From positions 1 through 22,355 of the forward strand of contig JBBSJV010000011.1 of NCBI GenBank assembly GCA_038256935.1: a stretch of 22,355 nucleotides of DNA, read 5' to 3'. This DNA is from JBBSJV01 sp038256935. GTDB lineage: Bacteria > Patescibacteriota > JACMRA01. The notes beneath the pieces are model-generated. The model was given only the letters and a program-made list of their open reading frames with translations. It was not told the origin of the DNA and did not search any database. Below are positions 1 to 7,679 of the stretch, one piece after another. Both the position numbers and the translations under genes were made by a program. Numbering within the stretch: the stretch's first letter is position 1; each line of letters opens with the position of its first letter.

Positions 1-178
1 CTTGAGCAGTGTCAGCTTGTCTATTAAAAAGGTTGTAAGTAGTAAAACCAAAGGCTGATAATCCTAATACTAAAATACCAACAACTGAGAATATTTTTAC
101 TAATTTTTCGTTTTGAAAGAATCTATTAAATTTAGATTGGGGTTTTTTGGAAGTAGCTTTTGTACTTGTTTTAGGCAT
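1..178 (-). CDS. Membrane-anchored protein, N-terminal part only
   Basis: The reading frame starts at the ATG whose complement is at 176-178 and runs off the window start, so only about 59 residues are visible. The first 27 residues are rich in Lys, Ser and Thr and probably cytoplasmic. They are followed by a hydrophobic segment (about residues 28-46) that looks like a single signal anchor with no signal-peptidase site, so the rest of the protein is probably outside the membrane. A strong promoter lies just upstream (210-238). No family can be named from this fragment. Confidence 0.6.
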   Translation of the reverse strand, partial: MPKTSTKATSKKPQSKFNRFFQNEKLVKIFSVVGILVLGLSAFGFTTYNLFNRQADTAQ

Positions 179-209
179 TTAGCTGTATTTATTTTTGTTA
201 TTTAGGTTC

Positions 210-238
210 AGTATACCACTTGTTTTTGGTTTCTGCAA
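210..238 (-). promoter_or_regulatory. Sigma-70-type promoter of the gene at 1-178
   Basis: Read on the minus strand, TTGCAG (233-238) and TATACT (210-215) are separated by 17 bp, with a TG one base before the -10 box (extended -10). Predicted transcription start is near 203, giving a leader of about 25 nt. It sits between mnmA and the truncated gene, so that gene is probably transcribed separately from mnmA. Confidence 0.65.
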
Positions 239-250
239 ATTTATTAAGTA

Positions 251-1360
251 TTAGGCAATTATCCCACTTCCAATTAATAGATCTTGGTCATAAAGAGCAA
301 TAGTTTGACCTTTGGCAATGGCTTTAGCAGGGGTTATAAATTCTACTTCAAAAGTGTTTTTATCTATTATATTTACCCTACAATCAATGGCCTCTTGGTG
401 GTAGCGGATTTGAGCTTGAAGATGGAGTTTTTGACCAGTTTGAATTTCTATAAACCAATTGGCTTTGATGCCTTTTAGATTGCTTTGCAGTAATATTTCT
501 TGATTATCTTGATGAGTAACATAAACAATATTTTTTGCAACATCAATACTACTTACAAACCAAGGACCGCCACCTAGTCCAAGTTTTTCACGTTGCCCTA
601 TAGTATAGGTAAAACTACCATCATGAGAGCCAAGCAATTTACCAGTTTTGGATTCAATAATCTCTCCAACTTGTATTCCGTATTTATCCAGTAGCATATC
701 CCTCAGACTAACAGCTCCTAAAAAACACAATCCCTGTGAATCTTTTTTACTGGCTGTAACTAACCCTTTTTGTTCAGCTTGATTTCTTAGATCAGCTTTT
801 GTAGAATATTTACCAGCTGGGAAGATTAGATTTGGAAGTATCTCAGCTTTTATATCGCTAAGAAAATAGCTTTGATCTTTGTTTTTATCCAAACCTCTCT
901 TAAGTAAATAACCTGACTTAGTTTTGAATCCATTCCAGTCTTCGATTTCTACAAGATCACTGTAATGGCCAGTTGCTACCATGGCTTTTTCTTTTTGTTG
1001 GATCAAATCATAAGCAAGGCCAAATTTCATCCGGCTGTTGCACATCACATCAGGATTTGGAGTCAGGCCGTGGATGTAACTATCTAACATGTATTCAACT
1101 ACTAACTCTCTATATTCATCGTCTAGATCCCAGACTTCAAGTGGAAAACCAAGTTTACTACAAACCCATTTTGCATCTTCCACATCATCTTGCCAGCTGC
1201 ATGCATACAAGTCCTGAGAGATGCCAATCTTATCAACTTGAGCCCTACTCCAGCATTTCAAAAAAACCCCAATAACCTTGTAGCCTTGATCTAATAAATC
1301 ACTAGCAGCTACCGAGGAATCCACCCCTCCGCTGATTAAAACATATACTGTTTTGTCCAT
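251..1360 (-). CDS. mnmA: tRNA-specific 2-thiouridylase MnmA
   Basis: MnmA makes 2-thiouridine at wobble position 34 of Lys, Glu and Gln tRNAs: it adenylates U34 and replaces the oxygen with sulfur from a persulfide. The 369 residues match the usual length. The PP-loop ATP-binding motif SGGVDSS is at 10-16. The two catalytic cysteines are in place: Cys107 in a PNPDVMCN context and Cys212 in a DSQGLCFLG context. The C-terminal part resembles the beta-barrel tRNA-binding domains. No Shine-Dalgarno sequence sits at normal spacing; an AAGG lies one base before the ATG. The gene follows the antiporter by 46 bp on the same strand and may share its transcript. The rhodanese at 18424 is a possible sulfur carrier but is far away, and no link is shown. 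Confidence 0.95.
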   Translation of the reverse strand: MDKTVYVLISGGVDSSVAASDLLDQGYKVIGVFLKCWSRAQVDKIGISQDLYACSWQDDVEDAKWVCSKLGFPLEVWDLDDEYRELVVEYMLDSYIHGLTPNPDVMCNSRMKFGLAYDLIQQKEKAMVATGHYSDLVEIEDWNGFKTKSGYLLKRGLDKNKDQSYFLSDIKAEILPNLIFPAGKYSTKADLRNQAEQKGLVTASKKDSQGLCFLGAVSLRDMLLDKYGIQVGEIIESKTGKLLGSHDGSFTYTIGQREKLGLGGGPWFVSSIDVAKNIVYVTHQDNQEILLQSNLKGIKANWFIEIQTGQKLHLQAQIRYHQEAIDCRVNIIDKNTFEVEFITPAKAIAKGQTIALYDQDLLIGSGIIA

Positions 1361-1406
1361 ACCTTAATCCAAAAACAATTATGCTTTTTAGTAAAATATA
1401 GCTATA

Positions 1407-3398
1407 TCAAACACTGAGCAGACAAGATCGTAAAAACTTACTAGCTGGCTCGCTTACACAACCTTCAGTTTCTAGCTCTTTAAGAATAAATTCTTCTGTG
1501 GCTTTGAACTCATACCTGTACAAGGATGCTTCAAAATTGACCCAGTATTCCTTGCATTCACTTTCTAGCACCTTACAAGTAGCTTTATTTTTGTGATAAA
1601 AGTTCAAGTATTGCTCACTTACTTCATTAACTATTGGTTTCATAAATTCAATATCTTTGAAAATATCCAATTGCTCAATAACCTCAAGGTTTCCAAATTC
1701 TCTAGCTTTGCGATAAAAATACAGCTCTTGTTTTGTAAGATCTTTTTTGGAATATGCAATAATTTTTTGCATCCGTTGATGAGACTTGAAATCAACTGGC
1801 ATAACCCCTTCTTCAATCAAATCAATACCTTCTAATAATTTACGTTCTAGCCTAGAATAAACCTTTGGGGAGATAATTTTTTTAGCTAGGAGTTTATGGA
1901 ATATTTCTTTTTCAAATTGGAAAGCTGTTATGTATAAAACTTGTTTTACTAGTTCAGGATCTTTTTTGACCACCTCCTCTAGCTCTTGTAGGGCTGATAA
2001 ATACTCTCTATCAAATTCATAGACTAGATCCGTCAAAGAACTTGTTGGGCCAGCGATTTTTTCAAGTGAATTTACTCTAGAAAAGGCTTTTTTGAGAATA
2101 TACATTTTCATCACACTTGTCTCAACTCTAGCTATCGGTTTTAATTGGTTAAGCCCCAAAAATCTAACTACGTATTCAATAGTAGAACCATTTACAAACA
2201 AGGATATTATAACCACACCAACTGTATAATTAAAAAGTAATTGTAACTCCGCTAATGAAAACACTGATGCTAGCTCGACTCCAGCTGGTAACAAATTAGT
2301 AACACTAAGACTAACCGCGATAGGTAGAGCTCCTCTGAGACCTCCCCACTGAATAACATGTAGCATTTCAAGCTTTACTGCCCCTGCCTTGTTAAATAAA
2401 TTATGCAGTAAGCCAAGGCCGTATACAGAAGCCATTCTACCTAGCTGAACAATTGCATAAAGTCCAAAAAGAAGTCCTATATTTGACCAGAAAAAAGTAA
2501 AAGAAAAGTTAAGACCGATTAATAAAAAGACTATGGAGTTAGCTATAAAGGCTAGATAAGACCAAAATTCGTGAAATACTGGTTTGATTTGAGGAGAGAT
2601 TGATAATTTTCCGTAGTTACCCAAAAATAACCCAGAACTAACTACAGAGATAATACCTGAACCAGTCAAGACATGTTCTGCAACCAAAAAACTAGTCAAA
2701 GCAAGCATTACACTGACAGTTAATTCAATAGCTAATTCGTTTTCAATATAGTGTAAAACCTTGGAAGCTACAAAAGCGATTCCGCAACCAAAAGCTATGC
2801 TAACAACAATTACATAAACAAAGTTAATAGCTCCGTCTATAACAGAAGACGTGTTTAGACCTGCCAAGGCAATGCTTAAAAACAGCTTAGCAAGTACAAC
2901 AGAAGTGGCGTCGTTAAACATCGATTCACTATCTACAAGTCTCACTAATCTTTTACTAACTCCTAAGTCTTTAAATAGCGATATGACAGCGACTGGATCA
3001 GTTGAGGAAATAATAGCAGCAAAGAGGAAGCTGAAAATAAAAGGTAATTGAAATAAATTAACCATCAAAAACCCAACTGTAAAAGCTGAAACTGCGATCC
3101 CAACAGTTGCTAGTAAGTTTACAAAAGTAGCGTCCTTAGCAAGCTTTCTAAATTCTAATTGATAAGAGGATTCAAATAATAAAATTGGTAAGAAAACGTA
3201 AAAAAGTAAATCTGGATTAAAGCCGGCTTGATCGAGCCAAGGGAGATATGGTTGTGAAATTGTTAGAAGCAGTCCAATGGCTACTAAAAGTAGTGTAAAA
3301 GATATATTTAATCTTTTTGCAGCTACCCAAGCAATATTTGCAATTAGTAAAAAAATCAGTAGTAGCCCCACTACATCGGCCATTATAAATTCGGACAT
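1407..3398 (-). CDS. Na+/H+ antiporter of the CPA1 (NhaP/NHE) family
   Basis: An inner-membrane cation/proton antiporter, probably for Na+ or K+ and pH balance. The first ~400 residues contain about 12 hydrophobic segments with family signatures: an SSTDPVAVI motif, the SMFNDATS motif carrying the Asn-Asp ion-binding pair, and a GGLRGALPIAV motif in a late helix. The remaining ~250 residues are hydrophilic and helical, consistent with the cytoplasmic regulatory tail of CPA1 proteins; no nucleotide-binding domain is visible. The frame can be extended to a TTG at 3404, but the ATG at 3398 is preferred (663 residues). A strong promoter stands 34 bp upstream. Ion specificity cannot be read from the sequence. 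Confidence 0.9.
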   Translation of the reverse strand: MSEFIMADVVGLLLIFLLIANIAWVAAKRLNISFTLLLVAIGLLLTISQPYLPWLDQAGFNPDLLFYVFLPILLFESSYQLEFRKLAKDATFVNLLATVGIAVSAFTVGFLMVNLFQLPFIFSFLFAAIISSTDPVAVISLFKDLGVSKRLVRLVDSESMFNDATSVVLAKLFLSIALAGLNTSSVIDGAINFVYVIVVSIAFGCGIAFVASKVLHYIENELAIELTVSVMLALTSFLVAEHVLTGSGIISVVSSGLFLGNYGKLSISPQIKPVFHEFWSYLAFIANSIVFLLIGLNFSFTFFWSNIGLLFGLYAIVQLGRMASVYGLGLLHNLFNKAGAVKLEMLHVIQWGGLRGALPIAVSLSVTNLLPAGVELASVFSLAELQLLFNYTVGVVIISLFVNGSTIEYVVRFLGLNQLKPIARVETSVMKMYILKKAFSRVNSLEKIAGPTSSLTDLVYEFDREYLSALQELEEVVKKDPELVKQVLYITAFQFEKEIFHKLLAKKIISPKVYSRLERKLLEGIDLIEEGVMPVDFKSHQRMQKIIAYSKKDLTKQELYFYRKAREFGNLEVIEQLDIFKDIEFMKPIVNEVSEQYLNFYHKNKATCKVLESECKEYWVNFEASLYRYEFKATEEFILKELETEGCVSEPASKFLRSCLLSV

Positions 3399-3431
3399 AA
3401 TCAAAATTGCTTTAAATCAGTGATAGCAATC

Positions 3432-3461
3432 ATTATAAGCAATATTTTTTGGCTTTGTCAA
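3432..3461 (-). promoter_or_regulatory. Promoter of the CPA1 antiporter gene
   Basis: On the minus strand a perfect TTGACA (3456-3461) and a perfect TATAAT (3432-3437) are 18 bp apart. Predicted start of transcription is near 3425, about 27 nt before the ATG at 3398. It is divergent from the exonuclease promoter in the same 134-bp gap. Confidence 0.75.
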
Positions 3462-3492
3462 CAGCTATTGTTAAGTGGCTATATTAACCTCA

Positions 3493-3524
3493 TTGAATGG
3501 ACAAAAACCAAATCCGAATATAAT
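3493..3524 (+). promoter_or_regulatory. Promoter of the exonuclease gene, likely leaderless
   Basis: A perfect TATAAT lies at 3519-3524, only 8 bp before the ATG at 3533. Transcription would therefore begin about 1-2 nt before the start codon. The -35 box is uncertain: TTGAAT at 3493 (20-bp spacer) or TGGACA at 3498 (15-bp spacer). Confidence 0.6.
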
Positions 3525-3532
3525 CTAAAGCT

Positions 3533-4615
3533 ATGTCGACCCTCATTATTGATTCCTCTTATTTGATTTTCAGATCCTTTTTTGCTTATCCTAAATTTGC
3601 CCACAAGGATCAAGCAACTGGGGCAATATATGGATATCTCAAAACTGTTTTTAACTTATTAAAAGACTATCCTATTGATAAACTAGTTATTGCAAGAGAC
3701 TTACCAGTTCCTACTTGGCGCCACCAAATTCATGACGGTTACAAAGCAGGGCGTCCTGCTCCAGATCCTGCTATGCTAAGTCAATTTCCAATCCTTGAGA
3801 GTTGGTTTGAAAGTATTACTAAAAACAATTTTGCAGTCCCAGGATACGAAGCAGACGATATAATTTTTACAACCGTACTCAAAGAATTAGTAACTGAAAA
3901 AACTATGACCACCTGGCAGACTTTGCCCCTTGATTCTAGTGATGTTGATAGTTTATTTTCTCAGTCGGTGCAGTCTCAGGATTTGATTCAATGGTCAAGT
4001 ATGGAAGCAGGGATGAAATCAGAGGATCCTATTTATATTTTTTCAAGTGATAGAGATTTGTTTCAACTCCTTATTTTTCCAAATGTGCAGATTCTGCAAA
4101 GCCAACCAAAAGGACAGTTGCGGATATTTAATAGTATGGATCTGATTGAAAAATATGGCGTTACTCCATGGCAATGGTTAGACTACAGAGCCCTAATTGG
4201 AGATAGCTCTGATAACTTGCCTGGAGCAATGGGAATCGGTCCCAAAACTGCTACTGAAATCATTAATATCAGCGCTGATTTATATACTCTCTATGATCAA
4301 TTAGGATTAGATCCAAAACCCTTTTTAAGAACTAGAAAATTAAATAATCAAAAGCACCAAGAGCAAACCAAAGAGTATTTAGCAGCTGATAAATCACTTG
4401 GTGTTAGAACAAAATTAATCGATTCATACGCAAATGTTGTAAAATCTTATCATTTATCTTGCTTACAAATTGTACCAGATCTAAACTTTGATAACAGCCC
4501 AATAGATTTATCCAAGAGTCCTCAGTTTATAAAAGATTATGGTTTAAATTCACTTAGTAATTTATTAAATATTATCAGCCAGCCTCAGGTCACTCAACAA
4601 GATTTGTTTTTTTAA
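3533..4615 (+). CDS. Stand-alone 5'-3' exonuclease (FEN / Pol I N-domain family) with clamp-binding tail
   Basis: A structure-specific 5' nuclease like the N-terminal domain of DNA polymerase I, expected to remove RNA primers and flaps. Family motifs in order: Asp7 near the N-terminus, Asp56, the DGYKAGRP substrate-binding stretch (68-75), EADD (106-109), SSDRD (171-175), and GDSSDNLPGAMGIGPKTA (223-240), which joins the last metal ligands to the helix-hairpin-helix. The 360 residues exceed the ~250-290 typical of stand-alone members, mainly through a polar insertion at about 123-165 and a C-terminal extension. The last six residues, QQDLFF, match the beta-clamp-binding consensus QL[SD]LF. 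The gene has its own promoter and nothing co-directional follows closely. Confidence 0.9.
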   Translation: MSTLIIDSSYLIFRSFFAYPKFAHKDQATGAIYGYLKTVFNLLKDYPIDKLVIARDLPVPTWRHQIHDGYKAGRPAPDPAMLSQFPILESWFESITKNNFAVPGYEADDIIFTTVLKELVTEKTMTTWQTLPLDSSDVDSLFSQSVQSQDLIQWSSMEAGMKSEDPIYIFSSDRDLFQLLIFPNVQILQSQPKGQLRIFNSMDLIEKYGVTPWQWLDYRALIGDSSDNLPGAMGIGPKTATEIINISADLYTLYDQLGLDPKPFLRTRKLNNQKHQEQTKEYLAADKSLGVRTKLIDSYANVVKSYHLSCLQIVPDLNFDNSPIDLSKSPQFIKDYGLNSLSNLLNIISQPQVTQQDLFF

Positions 4616-4630
4616 GAATTTTATGTAGGT

Positions 4631-4747
4631 TGCCATCTCGACAGAGCGTAGGGGTGATTGATCCCACAGTGTTTAAGATGGTAAAAATAAGTTATTTAGT
4701 TTTACTGTCTAACCACCATGGAGGATCTCTCTGTGCTCGAGATGACA
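4631..4747. repeat. Palindromic intergenic element
   Basis: Imperfect outer inverted repeats (4631-4650 and 4721-4747) share TGYCATCTCGA followed after a short gap by CAGAG. Inside is a second hairpin with arms GTAAAA (4681-4686) and TTTTAC (4700-4705). It begins 15 bp after the exonuclease stop codon and could act as a bidirectional terminator or be a small non-autonomous repeat. An open frame of 71 codons crosses it but is judged an artefact. Confidence 0.5.
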
Positions 4748-4785
4748 GAAAAAAACAAGCTCAGGATTGTTATCAATGTTGTAAA

Positions 4786-4878
4786 TCAACTAATAAGCGT
4801 TGTCTTATCCCGCACACTTGTGATCTTACTGAGAAACTTGGTTAGTTCTTGAGGGGTGAGGTATTTAATTGTTGTCAT
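4786..4878 (-). pseudogene. Relic of a tyrosine recombinase (integrase) catalytic domain
   Basis: A 30-codon frame starting at the ATG complementary to 4876-4878 reads KYLTPQELTKFL, then RDKTTLI, before a TGA. This resembles the opening of the catalytic domain in XerC/XerD-type and phage integrases (KYLTPEEL...RDKALL). The rest of the domain, including the R-HxxR-Y residues, is absent; the palindromic element begins about 40 bp beyond the stop. It is probably a leftover of an excised or decayed mobile element. The match is short, so chance similarity cannot be excluded. Confidence 0.4.
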
Positions 4879-5510
4879 AGATGTGCAATAATATTCTCGC
4901 TTATACAGAACGAGAGAAACGTTCTGATGTTCTGGCATTGACCTAAAAGTCAAATAAAATTTACCTCATCTTCTCAATCTGACTACCCCCCGTTAATTTA
5001 GATTCAATAGGGTATTTTTTTATATCGAATAAGCTGACACCCTCTTTTCCCTGAAATTTAAGTCCATCACAACATACCTGATTAGTTACTCTGCCACCAT
5101 ATCACAATCACAAACCACAGACAATCATTTTCCAATGTAATGATATTTCTTTTATCTTAAATGACAGTTGTTTTAGAGGGTTTTTATTTGCGGTGTAGGG
5201 CCCATGGAATCCTTGCTTCTTGTTGAGTGAAGATGTACAAAAAGTACAGGTAGGTGGTTCTAAAAAGACTATTAATCATGTCACATAATTATTAGCGTTG
5301 GTTAATTTTCACCTAAATTATCCTTAATATTTCGCCTCAAACAACTAGATACAGTATTTGTTAAGTATTTCAAGACCACTTAAAATAGAAACCCTTTAAA
5401 ATCAGCGTAGATGACATTGCTGCGTGTTATACATATTTTACGAAATGGTTATCTTCCCCATGATTGACCACATTACTACAAAGGTAGATTTTTGCTACTA
5501 CATATTAGTA
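4879..5510. other. About 630 bp without a recognisable gene
   Basis: Stop codons are frequent in all six frames. Visible structure is limited to small inverted repeats: AGAACG/CGTTCT at 4907-4925, TTGAC/GTCAA at 4938-4953, and TGTAC/GTACA at 5234-5248. With the recombinase relic on one side and the TetR pair on the other, it looks like decayed accessory DNA. I see no RNA gene in it. Confidence 0.5.
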
Positions 5511-6101
5511 CTATACTATACCATACAGTATATCTTTAGTTAAATGATGTATTAAAGATTCTCTAAACTTTTCATCTGTTTGCGCTTTTCTAAGCGGCCC
5601 ACATAGTATAAGATTAATTAATCCATTACCCAACGATAAGAGAGATATAACATGAAGCTGAATAGTATTCTGTTCGGTACCGTTAGCTATACATTGTCTC
5701 AATAGGTGTTCAAATAACTTAGATAGATCCCTACCTGCTTTTTCAACCCGTGTAATAGAGTTTAGACTTCTAAGTGATGAGGAATACATTATAGAATATT
5801 CTGATGGATGTGCTATACCAAATTCAATATATTCTTTCATAGCATTTTTTAAGATTTTAATTGGATCAGTATTAGTAATTTTATTATGTGTAAGATTCTG
5901 AGTTAATATATTGAAACTTATAACAGCAATTTCGCTGAGTAATTCTTCTTTATTCTTGAAATGTTTATAAGCTGCATTATGACTGACGCCTACTATTCGA
6001 GCGACCTCTCTCATAGAAAATTGCTCCGAGGTTTTGTTCTTTAACAACTCAATTCCCTCTTCAATTAAGTGTTTTTTTAAATTATTTCTATCGATTGACA
6101 T
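5511..6101 (-). CDS. TetR/AcrR-family transcriptional regulator
   Basis: A 196-residue dimeric repressor-type protein. The N-terminal helix-turn-helix lies at about residues 28-50 (SMREVARIVGVSHNAAYKHF), followed by the KEELL segment that opens the next helix in this family. The C-terminal part contains a segment like the ligand-binding WHG (TetR_C) domain: AMKEYIEFGIAHPSEYSIMY. The frame extends to a TTG at 6122, but that would place the start inside the palindrome at 6109-6123, so the ATG at 6101 is preferred. It is divergent from a membrane-protein gene; the shared palindrome suggests it represses both itself and its neighbour. The inducer is unknown. Confidence 0.88.
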   Translation of the reverse strand: MSIDRNNLKKHLIEEGIELLKNKTSEQFSMREVARIVGVSHNAAYKHFKNKEELLSEIAVISFNILTQNLTHNKITNTDPIKILKNAMKEYIEFGIAHPSEYSIMYSSSLRSLNSITRVEKAGRDLSKLFEHLLRQCIANGTEQNTIQLHVISLLSLGNGLINLILCGPLRKAQTDEKFRESLIHHLTKDILYGIV

Positions 6102-6108
6102 ATTATTA

Positions 6109-6123
6109 GTTGACAATGTCAAC
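6109..6123. promoter_or_regulatory. Palindromic operator of the TetR-type regulator
   Basis: GTTGACAATGTCAAC is a perfect 7+7 inverted repeat around a single central base. It starts 7 bp upstream of the regulator's ATG. Its left half supplies the -35 box of the rightward promoter and it lies just downstream of the leftward -10 box, so one bound dimer could block both promoters. Binding by this TetR protein is inferred from position and symmetry. Confidence 0.65.
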
Positions 6124-6138
6124 CTTATATGATAGTAT
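6110..6138 (+). promoter_or_regulatory. Promoter of the frameshifted membrane-protein gene
   Basis: TTGACA (6110-6115, inside the palindromic operator) and TAGTAT (6133-6138) are 17 bp apart. Predicted transcription start is near 6145, about 19 nt before the ATG at 6164. Confidence 0.5.
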
Positions 6139-6150
6139 GATTTTAGTCAA
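6124..6150 (-). promoter_or_regulatory. Promoter of the TetR-type regulator gene
   Basis: On the minus strand TTGACT (6145-6150) and TATAAG (6124-6129) are 15 bp apart, shorter than ideal. The operator palindrome begins immediately downstream and would cover the transcription start, which fits autorepression. Confidence 0.4.
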
Positions 6151-6163
6151 ATATTATTACTCT

Positions 6164-7096
6164 ATGTTTACACTTAAAAAATAATACGATATACCTTTTA
6201 GTATTCGTTTGGATTATCTCCTTTATATATACAATATCCGCAAATCTATTGTCATTACCAACGCCTGTTGTAGCCGAAGATTCAATTCAACAAGTACTCA
6301 CGCTGTATTCCCCAGTCTTTCTATCTACGGTAGGGCTGATGTTTTTGGTAGGTAGGAAATGGAAGAAACCGGATTGGGTCGAGGCCTATGCCGTGGATCA
6401 GTCAAAGGCTTTGAGCCAAGTTATATTAGCAATTATATACCTTGTGATTACTCAATTTATATTGGGTTACATTTTCCTGGCCCCTTTGTATTTGAAAATA
6501 ACTTTGGTCTTCTCGATATTCTTATATGGGTGACTGTGTATTCATGTACGTATATACTAACGCCTTTAGTGTGGTTACAAAAACAAGGTTTTAAATTTAG
6601 TACATTATGGTGCTCTATAAACTGGAAAAGAGATATATGGATTATTCTGTTCTTCTGGTTCATTGATATAGCAGGTGCGCTTTTGGCAACTCCTGAATTT
6701 TTCGAACTGAATGTAAGAGAATACTTTTCGGCTATACCCTTTGGAATACTGGTAAATACCTTAGGGGCAGGCTTACCGGTATTAATCATGATCCATTTGA
6801 TCGCTCTACCTCGACTGAGTGTTCTCATTAAAAACCAGTTCACAGTAGTATTTCTTGGAGGATTGTTCTACTCATTATTTAGCATGTTCGATCAAGGAGT
6901 GGATTATTCGACCTGGCAAATAGCACTGACTACCATTGCTTATACGATTGCTACCCAAACTCTTATTGGAATGGGTAAGTCTGTCTTCACCGTTAAAACA
7001 GGGAATCCGTTTATTCATTACGTAACTATTCATGTCTGGGGAGCTCGATTAGCTTTCGATACCTTTATGTATAGCATTATATTAAATAGGTTATAA
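6164..7096 (+). pseudogene. Multi-pass membrane protein gene with two compensating frameshifts
   Basis: Three reading-frame pieces make one plausible protein of about 310 residues. An ATG at 6164 begins MFTLK but meets a stop after an A6 run (6176-6181). With one A fewer, it joins a frame that gives a hydrophobic signal-peptide-like start and the segment open to 6533. Around 6470-6500 the hydrophobic protein continues in the frame that stops at 7096. The second switch is at CCCTTTG (6481-6487), where one extra C would restore frame. The C-terminal part has about five hydrophobic segments and ends with a conserved-looking GNPFIHYVTIHVWGARLAFD stretch. The family is unknown to me; glutamate and histidine motifs of CPBP proteases are not evident. 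It could be a real pseudogene, a sequencing error, or a slippage-controlled gene. Confidence 0.55.
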
Positions 7097-7126
7097 TTAT
7101 TGATTCATATTTGTTACTTAAATTAT

Positions 7127-7660
7127 CTAATACCTCTGACAAAAAATTAGCTCTGGACTGGTATCAAGATTGTAGATTAATTGATAAGTGTTTTCTGTTT
7201 CATAAACTCTCCCCTCGTTATTAAATGTAGTCACCAAAGTTGGTTTAGAAAGTGGGCAATATCTAGTATTTGATAAAAACTGGCGATAAAAGCTTGGAGA
7301 TTGCTGGCTACTTATTGCAAGAGAGATAGAAAATATAATTAAAACTAGTATTGAGAGTGATTTCTGGATGGTAGAAAAATACTGGATTCTTCTCAAAATT
7401 ATATCCACACTAAGAAGGGATAAAATAGACAATGGGACTGGATTAGATAAAAGTGGGTGAAGTATTAGATTTTGCTCAGTGAAATGAAATAAACAAAGAT
7501 TTGCAATATGAATAGCTAATGTTAGAGCAGGTAAAACAAGACCAAGGGGCCTAATATTTAATGTATCCCTAATTTCTTTGCCTTGATTATAAAACCTCCA
7601 ATTAAAATACACATATAACCAAAATATGAATATCCATCCCATTGTTATGACAATTTCCAT
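7127..7660 (-). CDS. Hypothetical small membrane protein
   Basis: A 177-residue protein with about four hydrophobic segments (near residues 5-20, 40-58, 70-86 and 102-116), followed by a polar tail of about 60 residues that is probably outside the cytoplasm. The tail has two cysteines (in RYCPLSKP and near the C-terminus in FCQRY), possibly a disulfide. It begins 19 bp after the RNase Y stop on the same strand and may be its last operon partner. Its stop is 30 bp from the stop of the convergent membrane-protein gene. No family is recognised. Confidence 0.65.
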   Translation of the reverse strand: MEIVITMGWIFIFWLYVYFNWRFYNQGKEIRDTLNIRPLGLVLPALTLAIHIANLCLFHFTEQNLILHPLLSNPVPLSILSLLSVDIILRRIQYFSTIQKSLSILVLIIFSISLAISSQQSPSFYRQFLSNTRYCPLSKPTLVTTFNNEGRVYETENTYQLIYNLDTSPELIFCQRY

Positions 7661-7679
7661 AAGTTATTTTAAACCTAGC

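Noticed and set aside
4630..4845. Open frame of 71 codons on the plus strand
   Set aside because: It runs through the palindromic element and the antisense of the recombinase relic, has no family resemblance, and its composition follows the repeat.
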